This document shows, in pieces, positions 51,355-59,145 of a stretch of DNA of 64,000 nt. The translations under genes were made by a program, and so were the position numbers. This stretch comes from RYN-230 sp963723595 (lineage in GTDB: Bacteria > Actinomycetota > Actinomycetes > Streptosporangiales > Streptosporangiaceae): assembly GCA_963723595.1 (NCBI GenBank), contig CAVRRQ010000006.1:1550001-1614000 (forward strand). The letters run 5' to 3'. Positions within the stretch are counted from its first letter, which is position 1. Each line of letters opens with the position of its first letter. The notes under the pieces were generated by a model. That model saw only the letters and a list, made by a program, of their open reading frames with translations. It was not told where the DNA came from and did no database searches.

Positions 51355-51500
51355 GACAGCGAGCGTGCCGCCATGATCTACCAGCACGAGGCTCGCGGCG
51401 CCGATGCGGCCATCACTGGTGGCACGGAAGATCAACTACGGCGGGCAGATGATCAGGCTACAGACGAGGGAACCAGCCCTGACCTGCGAGGATCTGTTCG
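51355..51500 (+). pseudogene. Tyrosine integrase C-terminal fragment A
   Basis: DSERAAMIYQHEARGADAAIT is the end of an actinobacterial phage/ICE tyrosine recombinase, including the nucleophilic Tyr of MIYQHEA. The frame runs on into the tRNA-like sequence as RAGEGNRTLM, exactly as integrases beside tRNA-Gly do. Everything before the Tyr segment is missing. Confidence 0.75.
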
Positions 51501-51540
51501 AGCGGGCGAAGGGAATCGAACCCTCATGACAGCTTGGAAG
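51501..51540. repeat. Attachment-site copy: displaced 3' end of tRNA-Gly
   Basis: Matches 53449-53488 (3' end through anticodon stem of tRNA-Gly) over 40 bases, with a single missing C (CATGAC-AGCTTGG against CATGACCAGCTTGG). Same orientation as the intact gene. This is the direct repeat expected from integration at the tRNA 3' end. Confidence 0.85.
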
Positions 51541-51702
51541 ATCGGTGGCATGCCATCCGCGCTGTCCAGCGAGAACGCTGACCTGGGCACCTGCCCACCG
51601 GCCGACCGAGGCTGGACGGGCACGCCGGGCACGCGGTCACAGGGGAGAGGTGGCCTGGACGCCGGGGACCGGGCTAATCATGGAAGGCGGCCACCGACCC
51701 TA

Positions 51703-51774
51703 GCCACCTGCGGTAACCACCCCACCGAGAAAGCGGGGTGGCCACCTGCGGTAACCACCCCGCCTTCTCGGTGG
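51703..51774. repeat. 21-bp direct repeat combined with a 20-bp inverted repeat
   Basis: GCCACCTGCGGTAACCACCCC is present at 51703-51723 and 51741-51761. In addition CCACCGAGAAAGCGGGGTGG (51722-51741) pairs with CCACCCCGCCTTCTCGGTGG (51755-51774) with one mismatch around a 13-nt loop. The two patterns share bases. Confidence 0.8.
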
Positions 51775-51953
51775 CAAGCCGACCCAGAGCGCTCGACGCC
51801 CAGCGCCCGAGCACCGGAAGCGGCGCGGCAGCAATTTCCGGCTTGCCGTCAGCGTGCCAGGTTGGGGATTATCCACTTGCGACTGATTGGCCGGACCTCA
51901 CTAGCGACAATTTGCCATCGCCCGCGCGGTCGCTGCCGTTGTCACGCCTTTGG

Positions 51954-52334
51954 TTACGGGCAGGTTTCCTGGTAGAGCGCGGGCGAGCGTACTTTCAGGT
52001 AACCGCACATCGAGCTGCGCGTCATCGGGCCCTCAATACCGTCGACGCTGTCGCCTCTCAGGCTCTGGAAGCATTTCGTTGCGTTTGTCGTCGCCGTCCC
52101 GTACTGCCCGTCAACGGTCAGCGTCGGGTGACATGTGTTCTCCGTGCCGATGAAAAAGTTGAGGTCCTGCTGCCAGATCTTGACCTGGGAGCCGCTGCTT
52201 CCCGGCCCGAGGTTCCCGATGGAAGCACTGGCAGGCAAGGCCAGCCAGACCGTGAGAGCGAGCGCTCCGCCCATTACGGCAGCGACCCTAGCGATGTAAC
52301 CTGACAGAACATGCCTACGGCGTAAGAATTGCAA
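51954..52334 (-). CDS. Small secreted peptidoglycan-binding protein
   Basis: A 126-residue protein with a signal peptide (RRRHVLSGYIARVAAVMGGALALTVWLALPASA, cleavage after ASA) and one PG_binding_1-type domain: GPGSSGSQVKIWQQDLNFFIG, LTVDGQYGTATTNATKCFQSL, DGIEGPMTRSSMCGYL. Three or four Cys could form disulfides. It would bind cell-wall peptidoglycan outside the cell. It is the only intact gene inside the tRNA-Gly element and is poorer in G+C than the average here. Confidence 0.8.
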   Translation of the reverse strand: MQFLRRRHVLSGYIARVAAVMGGALALTVWLALPASASIGNLGPGSSGSQVKIWQQDLNFFIGTENTCHPTLTVDGQYGTATTNATKCFQSLRGDSVDGIEGPMTRSSMCGYLKVRSPALYQETCP

Positions 52335-52891
52335 ATCTTCAGCCTCCTTCGTCGCGGTTATAAAATAGCAAGCGACCTGCGAAAACGCCGAACGAAGCTC
52401 ATTTTACGACCAACATGACCATTCTGGCAAGAACCCGGCAGGTGTCTATTCCCGCGGATCCCGAATGGTGTCCGCCGACGGCGGACAGTGACGGTAGCCA
52501 GGGTTTTCCGGCGAGTGCGTCACGGATAGCGTTGAGTGCGGGAGGCCGTGGCGGTGGTCGAGTCGAGGTAGCTCTCGGTGCGGCACCAGTGGGCGACGGT
52601 GGCGAGGTTATGCCAGGCCGGAGACCGCCTGGTGGCGCTTGGGGGCGCAGCCCGAAGCCGGACGATGAGCCGGTGTTCATGTGTCCGGCACGGATGTCTG
52701 GTAGGGCGCCCAAGATGCGGTGACCGCAAGCTGGACAATTGGGAGCGAGGCAGGCGCGCAGTGCATCCGGCCTACGTGACTATGGCGGATCTTGATCAAC
52801 ACGCCGGGGTGTGGCCTTGCGTGCGGCGGGCGGGCCTCCGAGAGGCGGAGTTCGGCGCCGACGACGGGCCAGCGGCGCCGGAGGCACCGCC
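52335..52891. other. Element interior without a supported gene
   Basis: The region before 52400 is AT-rich (probable promoter of the secreted protein). The remainder has only open frames without family character, such as WHNLATVAHWCRTESY on the minus strand, perhaps a worn-out mobile gene. Confidence 0.4.
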
Positions 52892-53508
52892 TTGACGGCC
52901 GAGGCCGACGACGGCCGGCTGATTGACGACGATCCCAAGTCGCAGGCCAGGCGACACCGGGTCGCGTTCCCGAGAGAGATCGCGCATGAGCTCCGCTGGC
53001 ACCTGGAGCGATTCGCCCAGCCAGGTAAAGACGGCCTGGTCTTCATCGGCCCTAGAGGCGGCAGGCTGCGTCGGTCGAGGTTCCGCCAGACTTGGGCCAA
53101 GGCCCGGAACGCGGTCGGCCCCCCGACCTGCACTTTCACGCCCTTCGCCATGCCGGCAACACGATGGCGGCAGGCCAGGGTGCAAGTCTCCGCGAGCTAA
53201 GGAACGTAAGGGGGCACTCCAGCTCGTGCGCAGCGCTCATCTGCCAGCACGCCACCCAGGAGCGCGACGAGGCCATCGCCGCGGGCATGGGCAAGCTGCT
53301 GCGGCGGGCCCGCCGCAAAGCCAAGAGGACGGGAGAGCGGGCACGGATCTTCAATCGGCCACGCAACGGGCACGCGGCCGGAAACGCGCCTCTTAGAGAT
53401 CACTTAGAAACGGATGATCATGCCCTTGACCTGGGCCGGAGCACTGAGAGCGGGCGAAGGGAATCGAACCCTCATGACCAGCTTGGAAGGCTGGGGCTCT
53501 ACCATTGA
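52892..53508 (+). pseudogene. Tyrosine integrase remnant B, frameshifted and without catalytic Tyr
   Basis: The catalytic half of a phage/ICE integrase: DDGRLIDDDPKSQARRHRVAFPREIAHELRWHL, LVFIGPRGGRLRRSRFRQTWAKA, then (after a frame change in the C-run at 53119-53124) PDLHFHALRHAGNTMAAGQGASLRELRNVRGHSSSCAALICQHAT. HxLRH and GHSS are present, but the Tyr of the family's YQHAT is Cys (TGC). The N-terminal SAM-like domain is missing. Its end overlaps the tRNA-Gly gene on the other strand. Confidence 0.8.
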
Positions 53509-53519
53509 GCTACGCCCGC
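53449..53519 (-). tRNA. tRNA-Gly (anticodon TCC)
   Basis: 71 nt. Acceptor GCGGGCG pairs with CGCCCGC, D-arm GCTCAATGGTAGAGC, anticodon arm CAGCCTTCCAAGCTG (anticodon TCC), T-arm with GGTTCGATTCC. No CCA is encoded. Its 3' half is duplicated at 51501-51540, marking it as an integration target. Confidence 0.95.
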
Positions 53520-53664
53520 GAGCCGCGCCAACACGGCCGGTTCGCGCTCCGGCCAGCACGCCATCACGGGTAGCGTACCGGCTTATCCGGTCGGCCGGGC
53601 CACTGGATCGGGGTGTGTGCCCGCCCGCGAATCAGCCAGGACAGATAGGCTACGGTCGGCTTAG

Positions 53665-53742
53665 CGGGATGTGGCGCAGCTTGGTTAGCGCGCCTGCTTT
53701 GGGAGCAGGAGGCCGCGAGTTCGAATCTCGCCATCCCGACCA
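53665..53742 (+). tRNA. tRNA-Pro (anticodon TGG)
   Basis: Acceptor CGGGATG pairs with CATCCCG, anticodon arm CCTGCTTTGGGAGCAGG (anticodon TGG), T-arm GCGAGTTCGAATCTCGC, discriminator A and an encoded CCA at 53740-53742. The only other genes close by are the tRNA-Gly element and threonine dehydratase. Confidence 0.95.
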
Positions 53743-53892
53743 AAAGTGCAGGTCACAGGGCTTACCGTGGGCTGGCGTGGCGGCGACTCCCGTGGAACAG
53801 ATTCCAGGTTCCTTGCCCGGTCGGGGAGCGTCGGTGCTGTCTGGCTGTCCCGCTGTCTCATCGTTTCGGATGTGCCGTGGTAGACACGTGGG

Positions 53893-54867
53893 ATGACCGC
53901 CTTCCCGGTGCCAGACCTGGCTGACGTTCTCGCGGCGCGTCAGCGCATCGCGCCCTACCTGCGGGCGACTGCGCTGTACCGTTACCCGGCGCTGGATGCC
54001 ATGACCGGGGCCCAGGTGCAGGTCAAGCACGAGAACCATCAGCCGGTGGGCGCATTCAAAGTCCGCGGCGGAGTGAACCTGGTCAGCCAGCTGGGCGCGG
54101 ATGAGCGGCGCCGGGGCGTCATCGCTGCCTCGACCGGCAATCATGGCCAGTCGGTTGCCTACGCAGCGGACTTGTTCGGCGTGCGGGCGGTGATCTGCGT
54201 GCCCGAGCAGGCCAACCCGGTGAAGGTCGAGTCCATGAGGGCCCTGGGCGCCGAGGTGGTCTATTACGGCCGTGACTTCGACGAGGCCCGCGAGCATTGC
54301 GAGAAGCAGGCCACCGAGCATGGTTACCGGTACATCCACTCCGGAAACGAGCCGTCGCTCATCGCAGGCGTGGCCACCGCCACGGTGGAGATTCTCGAGT
54401 CCCAGCCAGATACCGAGGTGATCGTGGTGCCGGTCGGCGGCGGCAGCGGAGCGGCGGGGGCCTGTGTGGTCGCCAAGGCCGTGCGCCCGTCGATCGAGGT
54501 GATCGGCGTGCAGTCCGAGGCGGCGCCGGCCGCCTACCGCTCCTGGCAGGCGGGCACGCTCGTCGAGGACACCACTAGCACGTTCGCGGAAGGGCTGGCC
54601 ACCAGGACCGCGTTCGAACTACCGCAGCAGATCCTGCGGGATCTGCTGGACGGCTTCGTCCTGGTCTCTGAGGATGCGCTGAGGGCCGCAACGCGGGTGA
54701 TGATCGAGAAGACGCGCAACCTCGTCGAGCAGGCCGGCGCGGCCGCCCTGGCGGCGGTGCTGGGCTCCCCCCAGCGGTTCGCCGGCCGGAAGGTGGCGAT
54801 CGTCTGCAGCGGCGGCAACATTAGCCCCGCACAGCTAGCAGCACTGTGGCCGCGCGAACCGGTTTGA
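53893..54867 (+). CDS. Threonine/serine dehydratase (PLP fold type II)
   Basis: A 324-residue PLP enzyme that deaminates threonine or serine to 2-oxo acids. The PLP lysine lies in PVGAFKVRGGVNLV, the substrate loop is AASTGNHGQSVAYAA, the phosphate-binding Gly loop is VPVGGGSGAAGA and the C-terminal VCSGGNISP closes the site. There is no ACT regulatory domain, so it is of the catabolic or biodegradative type, not feedback-controlled IlvA. ATG 53893. Racemase activity is an alternative for this subfamily. Confidence 0.9.
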   Translation: MTAFPVPDLADVLAARQRIAPYLRATALYRYPALDAMTGAQVQVKHENHQPVGAFKVRGGVNLVSQLGADERRRGVIAASTGNHGQSVAYAADLFGVRAVICVPEQANPVKVESMRALGAEVVYYGRDFDEAREHCEKQATEHGYRYIHSGNEPSLIAGVATATVEILESQPDTEVIVVPVGGGSGAAGACVVAKAVRPSIEVIGVQSEAAPAAYRSWQAGTLVEDTTSTFAEGLATRTAFELPQQILRDLLDGFVLVSEDALRAATRVMIEKTRNLVEQAGAAALAAVLGSPQRFAGRKVAIVCSGGNISPAQLAALWPREPV

Positions 54868-54890
54868 CGCAAACCGCAGGACCCGCACCA

Positions 54891-55109
54891 TCATCGCGGG
54901 TCATCCCTGGAGCCACACGGCGCCCCCCAGCGGATGCCGAGCCAGCCGGCGGCCGGGAACAGGGGGCGGCGCGCCGATGTTCGGTGTCCCGTGGTGCAGA
55001 ACACCGCCAGGCGCTCACTGTCCTCCTCGCCTGTGTCGTACACGTGCAGCGTTCGCCCGTCGCTCAGCGTCAGGTCGATCTCTTTCACCTGCGGCAGGTC
55101 ACCTGGCAT
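54891..55109 (-). pseudogene. N-terminal stub of an alpha/beta hydrolase
   Basis: From ATG 55109: PGDLPQVKEIDLTLSDGRTLHVYDTGEEDSERLAVF, then a degraded TTGHRTSARRPLFPAAGWLGIRW. This resembles the first two strands of alpha/beta hydrolases (LxDGRxLHVYDTG...VFWHHGTPxxxxPxxPLFPAAxxLGIRW), with small indels over the oxyanion region. All later parts are gone. A 15-bp tandem duplication (ATGTCAGGTGACGTC/ATGCCAGGTGACCTG) lies at its start. Confidence 0.55.
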
Positions 55110-55128
55110 GACGTCACCTGACATCTGA

Positions 55129-55402
55129 TTAGGGGACGGAGACGGCCACGCGCCGGATCTCCACGTCACCAACAGAGACCCCAGGCGCGGACCAGTGGCT
55201 GGCCGCTTCCGCGGCTTGCCGGGTCTGCTCCTCGGTGTCGAACAGCAGGATGGAGAAACCCTGCCCGCCGGCTGGCTCGAGCCAGTATCCGGCCGTGAAC
55301 CCGGGCGCCGAGGTGACGCGCGGCAGGATGTCGTCCATCAGCGCGGCGGCGGCCGCCGGGGTGCTCCGGGTCGATGGAGATGGTGACGAGAGCAGCATGC
55401 AT
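55129..55402 (-). pseudogene. ABM-like dimeric alpha-beta barrel protein, one frameshift
   Basis: From ATG 55402: HAALVTISIDPEH, then in another frame PAAAAALMDDILPRVTSAPGFTAGYWLEPAGGQGFSILLFDTEEQTRQAAEA and VEIRRVAVSVP. The strand-helix-strand pattern with PGFxxGYWLE and a final beta strand is that of small stress-responsive/antibiotic-monooxygenase-type barrels of about 90 residues. The frame changes near 55355. Confidence 0.65.
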
Positions 55403-55542
55403 GCGCGCTCCTGGTGCAGGGCGGGTCGGCTGGTCACGCATCACGACGATGCGGCAGGCTCCGACTCATCGGTCATCCACACCGAAAGATGCGCGGGCTC
55501 CAGTGCTGCGGGGGCCGCCAGCGTGGCCACCCCGCTGCCTGG

Positions 55543-55767
55543 CTACCTCGGCGGTTCGACGTAGCGGCGCTGCTCGGTCACCTCGGCCGCGCCCCGGTCG
55601 CGGCGCCGCATCGCCATCAGGGTGATGGCGACGCACAGGCCGGCCGCCCCGCCGATCATCAAGATCACGCCTATAACCTGCAGGTCAACGTTTTTGGGCG
55701 TCCAGGTGACCGCGAAGCGGAGAATCGCGCCGATGATGATCAGTGCCGCGCTTCCGCCGATAGTCAC
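55543..55767 (-). CDS. DUF6458-like small membrane protein
   Basis: A 74-residue protein with two helices: MTIGGSAALIIIGAILRFAVTW and LQVIGVILMIGGAAGLCVAITLMAM, followed by a polar tail RRRDRGAAEVTEQRRYVEPPR. The opening and the Asn/Leu-rich turn (TPKNVDLQVIGVILMIGG) match actinobacterial DUF6458 proteins. Confidence 0.8.
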   Translation of the reverse strand: MTIGGSAALIIIGAILRFAVTWTPKNVDLQVIGVILMIGGAAGLCVAITLMAMRRRDRGAAEVTEQRRYVEPPR

Positions 55768-56210
55768 GAGCGCCTTCCCTTCAGATCACGCCACCCGTTG
55801 CCGGGTCGCCGCGCCCAGCCCGCGGGAGTGCACGCGGGCTGGGCGCTCAAGCCTCCTCGCTGGACTATGGCCGCCGCCGGACCGCTCTGCCTCACCCGTG
55901 GCGGGTGAGCCGCCGCGGACAGCCCCCGCTCCGGCCGGTCGCCAAACGGGCGTTCCGGGCGTGGGCCAACCCCTTCGGCGGGCACGCAAGGCCGGACACG
56001 TCCGGATACAGTCACCCTCCACTCAGCCGCCGCCCGCCGCGGTCCGGCGGGCCCGGCCGGGCATTCACCCGGTACGGGCGAGGCGACAGGGGGGCTTCCT
56101 CAGCGACTGTGATCTCGCCTGCCGCCGAGGGGCACCCGCAACCGGGGGGCACAGGTGCCCGCGGCGGCAGGCTTCCAAGCACTCCCGGTAACGGGAGCCG
56201 GAGGTGGCCG
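55768..56210. other. Intergenic region before the membrane-protein paralogue
   Basis: No supported gene. Open frames are proline/arginine-rich only. GGAGG near 56201 serves as ribosome-binding site for the gene starting at 56211. Confidence 0.45.
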
Positions 56211-57621
56211 GTGTCTGACGGCGGCGAGAGCGCGGCGCAGGGTGGGTCAGCGCAGAGCGCTGCCCTGCTCGGCGCGGACGAACGGGCCGAACTTGAGCGG
56301 CTGCGCGCCGAGGTCGTGCTGCTGCGCTCCCGCCCGTCCCCGCCGGAGCCTCCCGACGGCCGTCAGGGGAGCCCCGGGCGGCGGTACCGGCCCGGCTGGC
56401 GCGGCCCGGTCGCGACCCTGCTGATCGTGGTGGGCTGTATCCTCGCGCCGGTCTCCGTGCTCGCGGTCTGGACCGCCAACCAGGTCTCTGACACCAACCG
56501 CTACGTGCAGAACGTGGCGCCGCTCATCCACGAGCCCGCTGTCCAGAGCGCGCTGACCGACAAGATCACGAACGAGATCAACGCCCAGATCCACGTGCAG
56601 GCCCTCACCAACCAGGCCGCCGCGACGCTGAAGAGCAAGGGACTGCCCCGGGTCGGCACGTTGCTGCAGACTTTCTCCGGCTCGCTCGCAGGCGCGGTGG
56701 GAGGCTTCATCCACACCCAGGTCGGCAAGATCGTGGCCAGCCCGCAGGTGGCCACCTTGTGGGTGCAGGTTGAACCGGACCGTCCACGCGGAGCTGGTGA
56801 AGGCCCTGTCCGGCCAGGGCAATGGGGCCATCACCATCAGCAACGGCCAGGTCGTGCTGAACCTCGGCCCGTTCATCGACGTCGTCAAGAAGGATCTGGT
56901 CGCGCGGGGATTCACGCTGGCGAACAGCATCCCGGCGGTCAACCCCACGTTCGCCCTGTTCTCGGCTAAGGAGCTCGTCAAGGCGCAGAGCGGCTACCGG
57001 GCCCTCAACGACCTGAAGATCGTCCTGCCCATCCTGACCCTGCTGCTGCTCGCCGCCGGGATCTACATCGCGCGCAGTCACCGCCGGGCGCTGATCGGCG
57101 CCGGGCTCGGCTTCGCCGCGTCGATGGCGCTGCTCGGCGTCGCGCTGGCCATCGCGCGCAGCATCTACCTGAACAGCGTGCCGAACAACGTGCTGCCCGC
57201 CAACGCGGCCGCGGTCATGTACGACACGCTGATCCGGTTCATCAAAGACGGGCTCCGGACCCTGCTGGTCGTCGGCCTGATCGTGGCCATCGCGGCCTTC
57301 TTCACCGGCCCGTCGGTCACCGCGGTCCGGGCCCGCGGCGCGGTCAGCGGCGCGCTGGGGTGGCTGCGCGCCAGCGGGGAGCGGGCCGGGCTGCGCACGG
57401 GGCCGGTGGGTCAGTGGACGTACGTGCACCGCCGCGGGCTGCGTATCGGCGCGGTCGCCCTGTTCGCCATCATCTTCGTGTTCTGGGGCCGCCCGACCGC
57501 CGTGGTCGCCGTGGTCCTCGCGATCCTGCTGCTGGTGGTCCTCGGCCTCATCGAGCTGATCGGCAGGCCTCCGGTGACGACTGCGGCCCTGCCGCAGGCC
57601 GCCGGCCACCCCGGCCGCTAG
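56211..57621 (+). pseudogene. Multi-pass membrane protein, paralogue of 13.9-kb gene, one frameshift
   Basis: Starts at GTG 56211 (SDGGESAAQ) after GGAGG. The first helix VATLLIVVGCILAPVSVLAVW and the segments ALTDKIT, QVVLNLGPFIDVVKKDLVARG, LTLLLLAAGIY and IYLNSVPNNVLPANAAAVMYDT are closely similar to the gene at 13863-15179. Compared with it, the N-terminal cytoplasmic part has an added coiled-coil-like stretch (ADERAELERLRAEVVLLRS). A frame change near 56765 separates WVQ from NRTVHAELVKALSG. A GAP-family exporter follows four bases after the stop. Confidence 0.82.
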
Positions 57622-57625
57622 CCAG

Positions 57626-58291
57626 ATGATCGCCGAGGCGGCTGGCCTGGCCGTACTCGCGGCCATCTCCCCGACTGTCCTGGTGCTCGCCGTCGTCTAC
57701 CTGGGTTCCGCCCGGCCCCGGCAAACCCTGCTGGCCTACCTGGCCGGGGCGCTGCTGATGAGCACCGTGATGGGCATCGTCGTGCTGGTCCTGCTGCGGG
57801 CCGGTGGTTTCAGTGTGCCCAGCCACCGGACCGACAGGTACGGGCTCCGGCTGGGCCTGGGCATCCTGATCCTCGTGGCCGGCCTGGTGTTCACCCGGCG
57901 CAAGCCCAAGCCACCTGATCCTGCCCGCCCGAAAAAAGGGATCATGTCCAGGCTGATCGCGAACCCCGCCCCCTACACGGCCTTCCTGGCCGGGATCCTG
58001 GTGTTCGCGCCGGGGATAACCTTCATCGCTGCCATCCAGGTGGTCGCGACCGCGAAAGCCGGTCTTGCGGAGACCGCCGAAGCCCTGGCCGTGGTGGTCG
58101 CGATCAATGTCGCGCTGGTCTGGCTGCCGCTGCTGACTTTCCTCATCGCACCGGAAGCCACCACACGGCGCCTGGCGGCGTTCAACGCCTGGCTGCGCCG
58201 GCATGGCCACGTCATCTTCTCCGTGGTGCTGGTGGCCGCCGGGGTGATCGTGGCCACCGACGGGCTGGTCGGGCTGATCAAGAAGGGCTGA
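57626..58291 (+). CDS. GAP/Sap-type LysE-superfamily membrane protein
   Basis: A 221-residue protein with six helices, of the GAP (Sap, sulfolipid-addressing) family within the LysE superfamily. Features: EAAGLAVLAAISPTVLVLAVVYLGSARP, the central basic loop FTRRKPKPPDPARPKKG, then AFLAGILVFAPGITFIAAIQVVATA and a last helix pair. Mycobacterial GAP proteins take part in exporting lipids (glycopeptidolipids, sulfolipid). It is coupled to the preceding membrane protein by a 4-bp gap. Confidence 0.8.
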   Translation: MIAEAAGLAVLAAISPTVLVLAVVYLGSARPRQTLLAYLAGALLMSTVMGIVVLVLLRAGGFSVPSHRTDRYGLRLGLGILILVAGLVFTRRKPKPPDPARPKKGIMSRLIANPAPYTAFLAGILVFAPGITFIAAIQVVATAKAGLAETAEALAVVVAINVALVWLPLLTFLIAPEATTRRLAAFNAWLRRHGHVIFSVVLVAAGVIVATDGLVGLIKKG

Positions 58292-58545
58292 CCTCCGCGG
58301 ACCCACGCAATGGCTGGCGCTCTATGGGCCGGCGTTCGCAGGTTCCTGGAGCGGATGGCCTGCAAAATCCCAGGTGACGGGGCAGATGGGGGTGTTTCAC
58401 CCAGCTGGGGTGATGCTTGCCGATAGCGGCCCCGGAAGCGTGGAAACCGGCACATCGGTCGAGGGGAGCACGACCTCCGTTTACCGGCACGGCCGGACCG
58501 CGACTGGCCCGCCCCGTGCCACGCCACCGAGGGAGTGGACACCAT

Positions 58546-59010
58546 ATGAGTGATACGCAAGCAGAACGGCCCCCAGGAACGGATCGGCCCGTCGGCTACC
58601 GGGGCACCCGGGCGGCAGGCAGGGCCACCGGCTGGGTGGGCTGGGTCGTCTTCGCAGGCGTCGTGATGATCATCGAGGGCGCCTTCCACATCATCGACGG
58701 GCTGGTCGCGCTCTTCGAGCGGGGCTACTACGCGGTCACGAGCAGCCACCTGGCCCTGCACGTCGGCTATCTGGGGTGGGGCTGGGCGCACATGGCACTC
58801 GGCGTGCTGTTCGTGCTGGTCGGTTTCGGGGTGCTGGCCGGGCAGACCTGGGCCCGGGTCGTCGGGATCGCGCTCGCGGTGATCAGCGCCGTCGTCAACC
58901 TGGCGTTCATCGCCGCCTACCCGGTCTGGGGCGTCATCCTCATCGCGCTGGACATCGTGATCATCTACGCGCTGGCCATGCACGGCCGGGAGGTCACGGA
59001 AGTCGTCTGA
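58546..59010 (+). CDS. DUF7144-like four-helix membrane protein
   Basis: A 154-residue protein with four helices: WVGWVVFAGVVMIIEGAFHIIDGLVALF, HVGYLGWGWAHMALGVLFVLVGFGVLAG, VVGIALAVISAVVNLAFIAA and VILIALDIVIIYALAMHG. The pattern of G-W motifs and the loop RGYYAVTSSHLALHV is typical of actinobacterial proteins of this type. ATG 58546 follows GAGGGAG; upstream in-frame codons have no similarity. Confidence 0.8.
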   Translation: MSDTQAERPPGTDRPVGYRGTRAAGRATGWVGWVVFAGVVMIIEGAFHIIDGLVALFERGYYAVTSSHLALHVGYLGWGWAHMALGVLFVLVGFGVLAGQTWARVVGIALAVISAVVNLAFIAAYPVWGVILIALDIVIIYALAMHGREVTEVV

Positions 59011-59145
59011 CCCCGGGGCGGCCCTGGGCTCCGCCACCGCGGCGGTGCCCAGGACCGCGCGGGTCAGTTCCGGCCGGTTCCGTTCCCGTCGGCTCCGTTC
59101 CCGTCGGCCGGGCGGCCGGCGGGGGCCGGGCCTGCCCCTCCGGCC

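Larger units (their letters stand above)
51501..53488. mobile_element. Decayed integrative element bounded by tRNA-Gly repeats
   Basis: About 1.95 kb between the displaced tRNA-Gly fragment and the intact gene. It holds a hairpin-forming repeat, a small secreted peptidoglycan-binding protein and, next to the tRNA, an inactivated tyrosine integrase. The fragment of a second integrase directly outside the left repeat indicates that another element was inserted at the same site earlier or later. Confidence 0.75.

Noticed and set aside
52399..52738. Minus-strand frames considered as transposase fragments
   Set aside because: WHNLATVAHWCRTESY and similar pieces do not match any transposase motif I can name. 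No terminal repeats were found.
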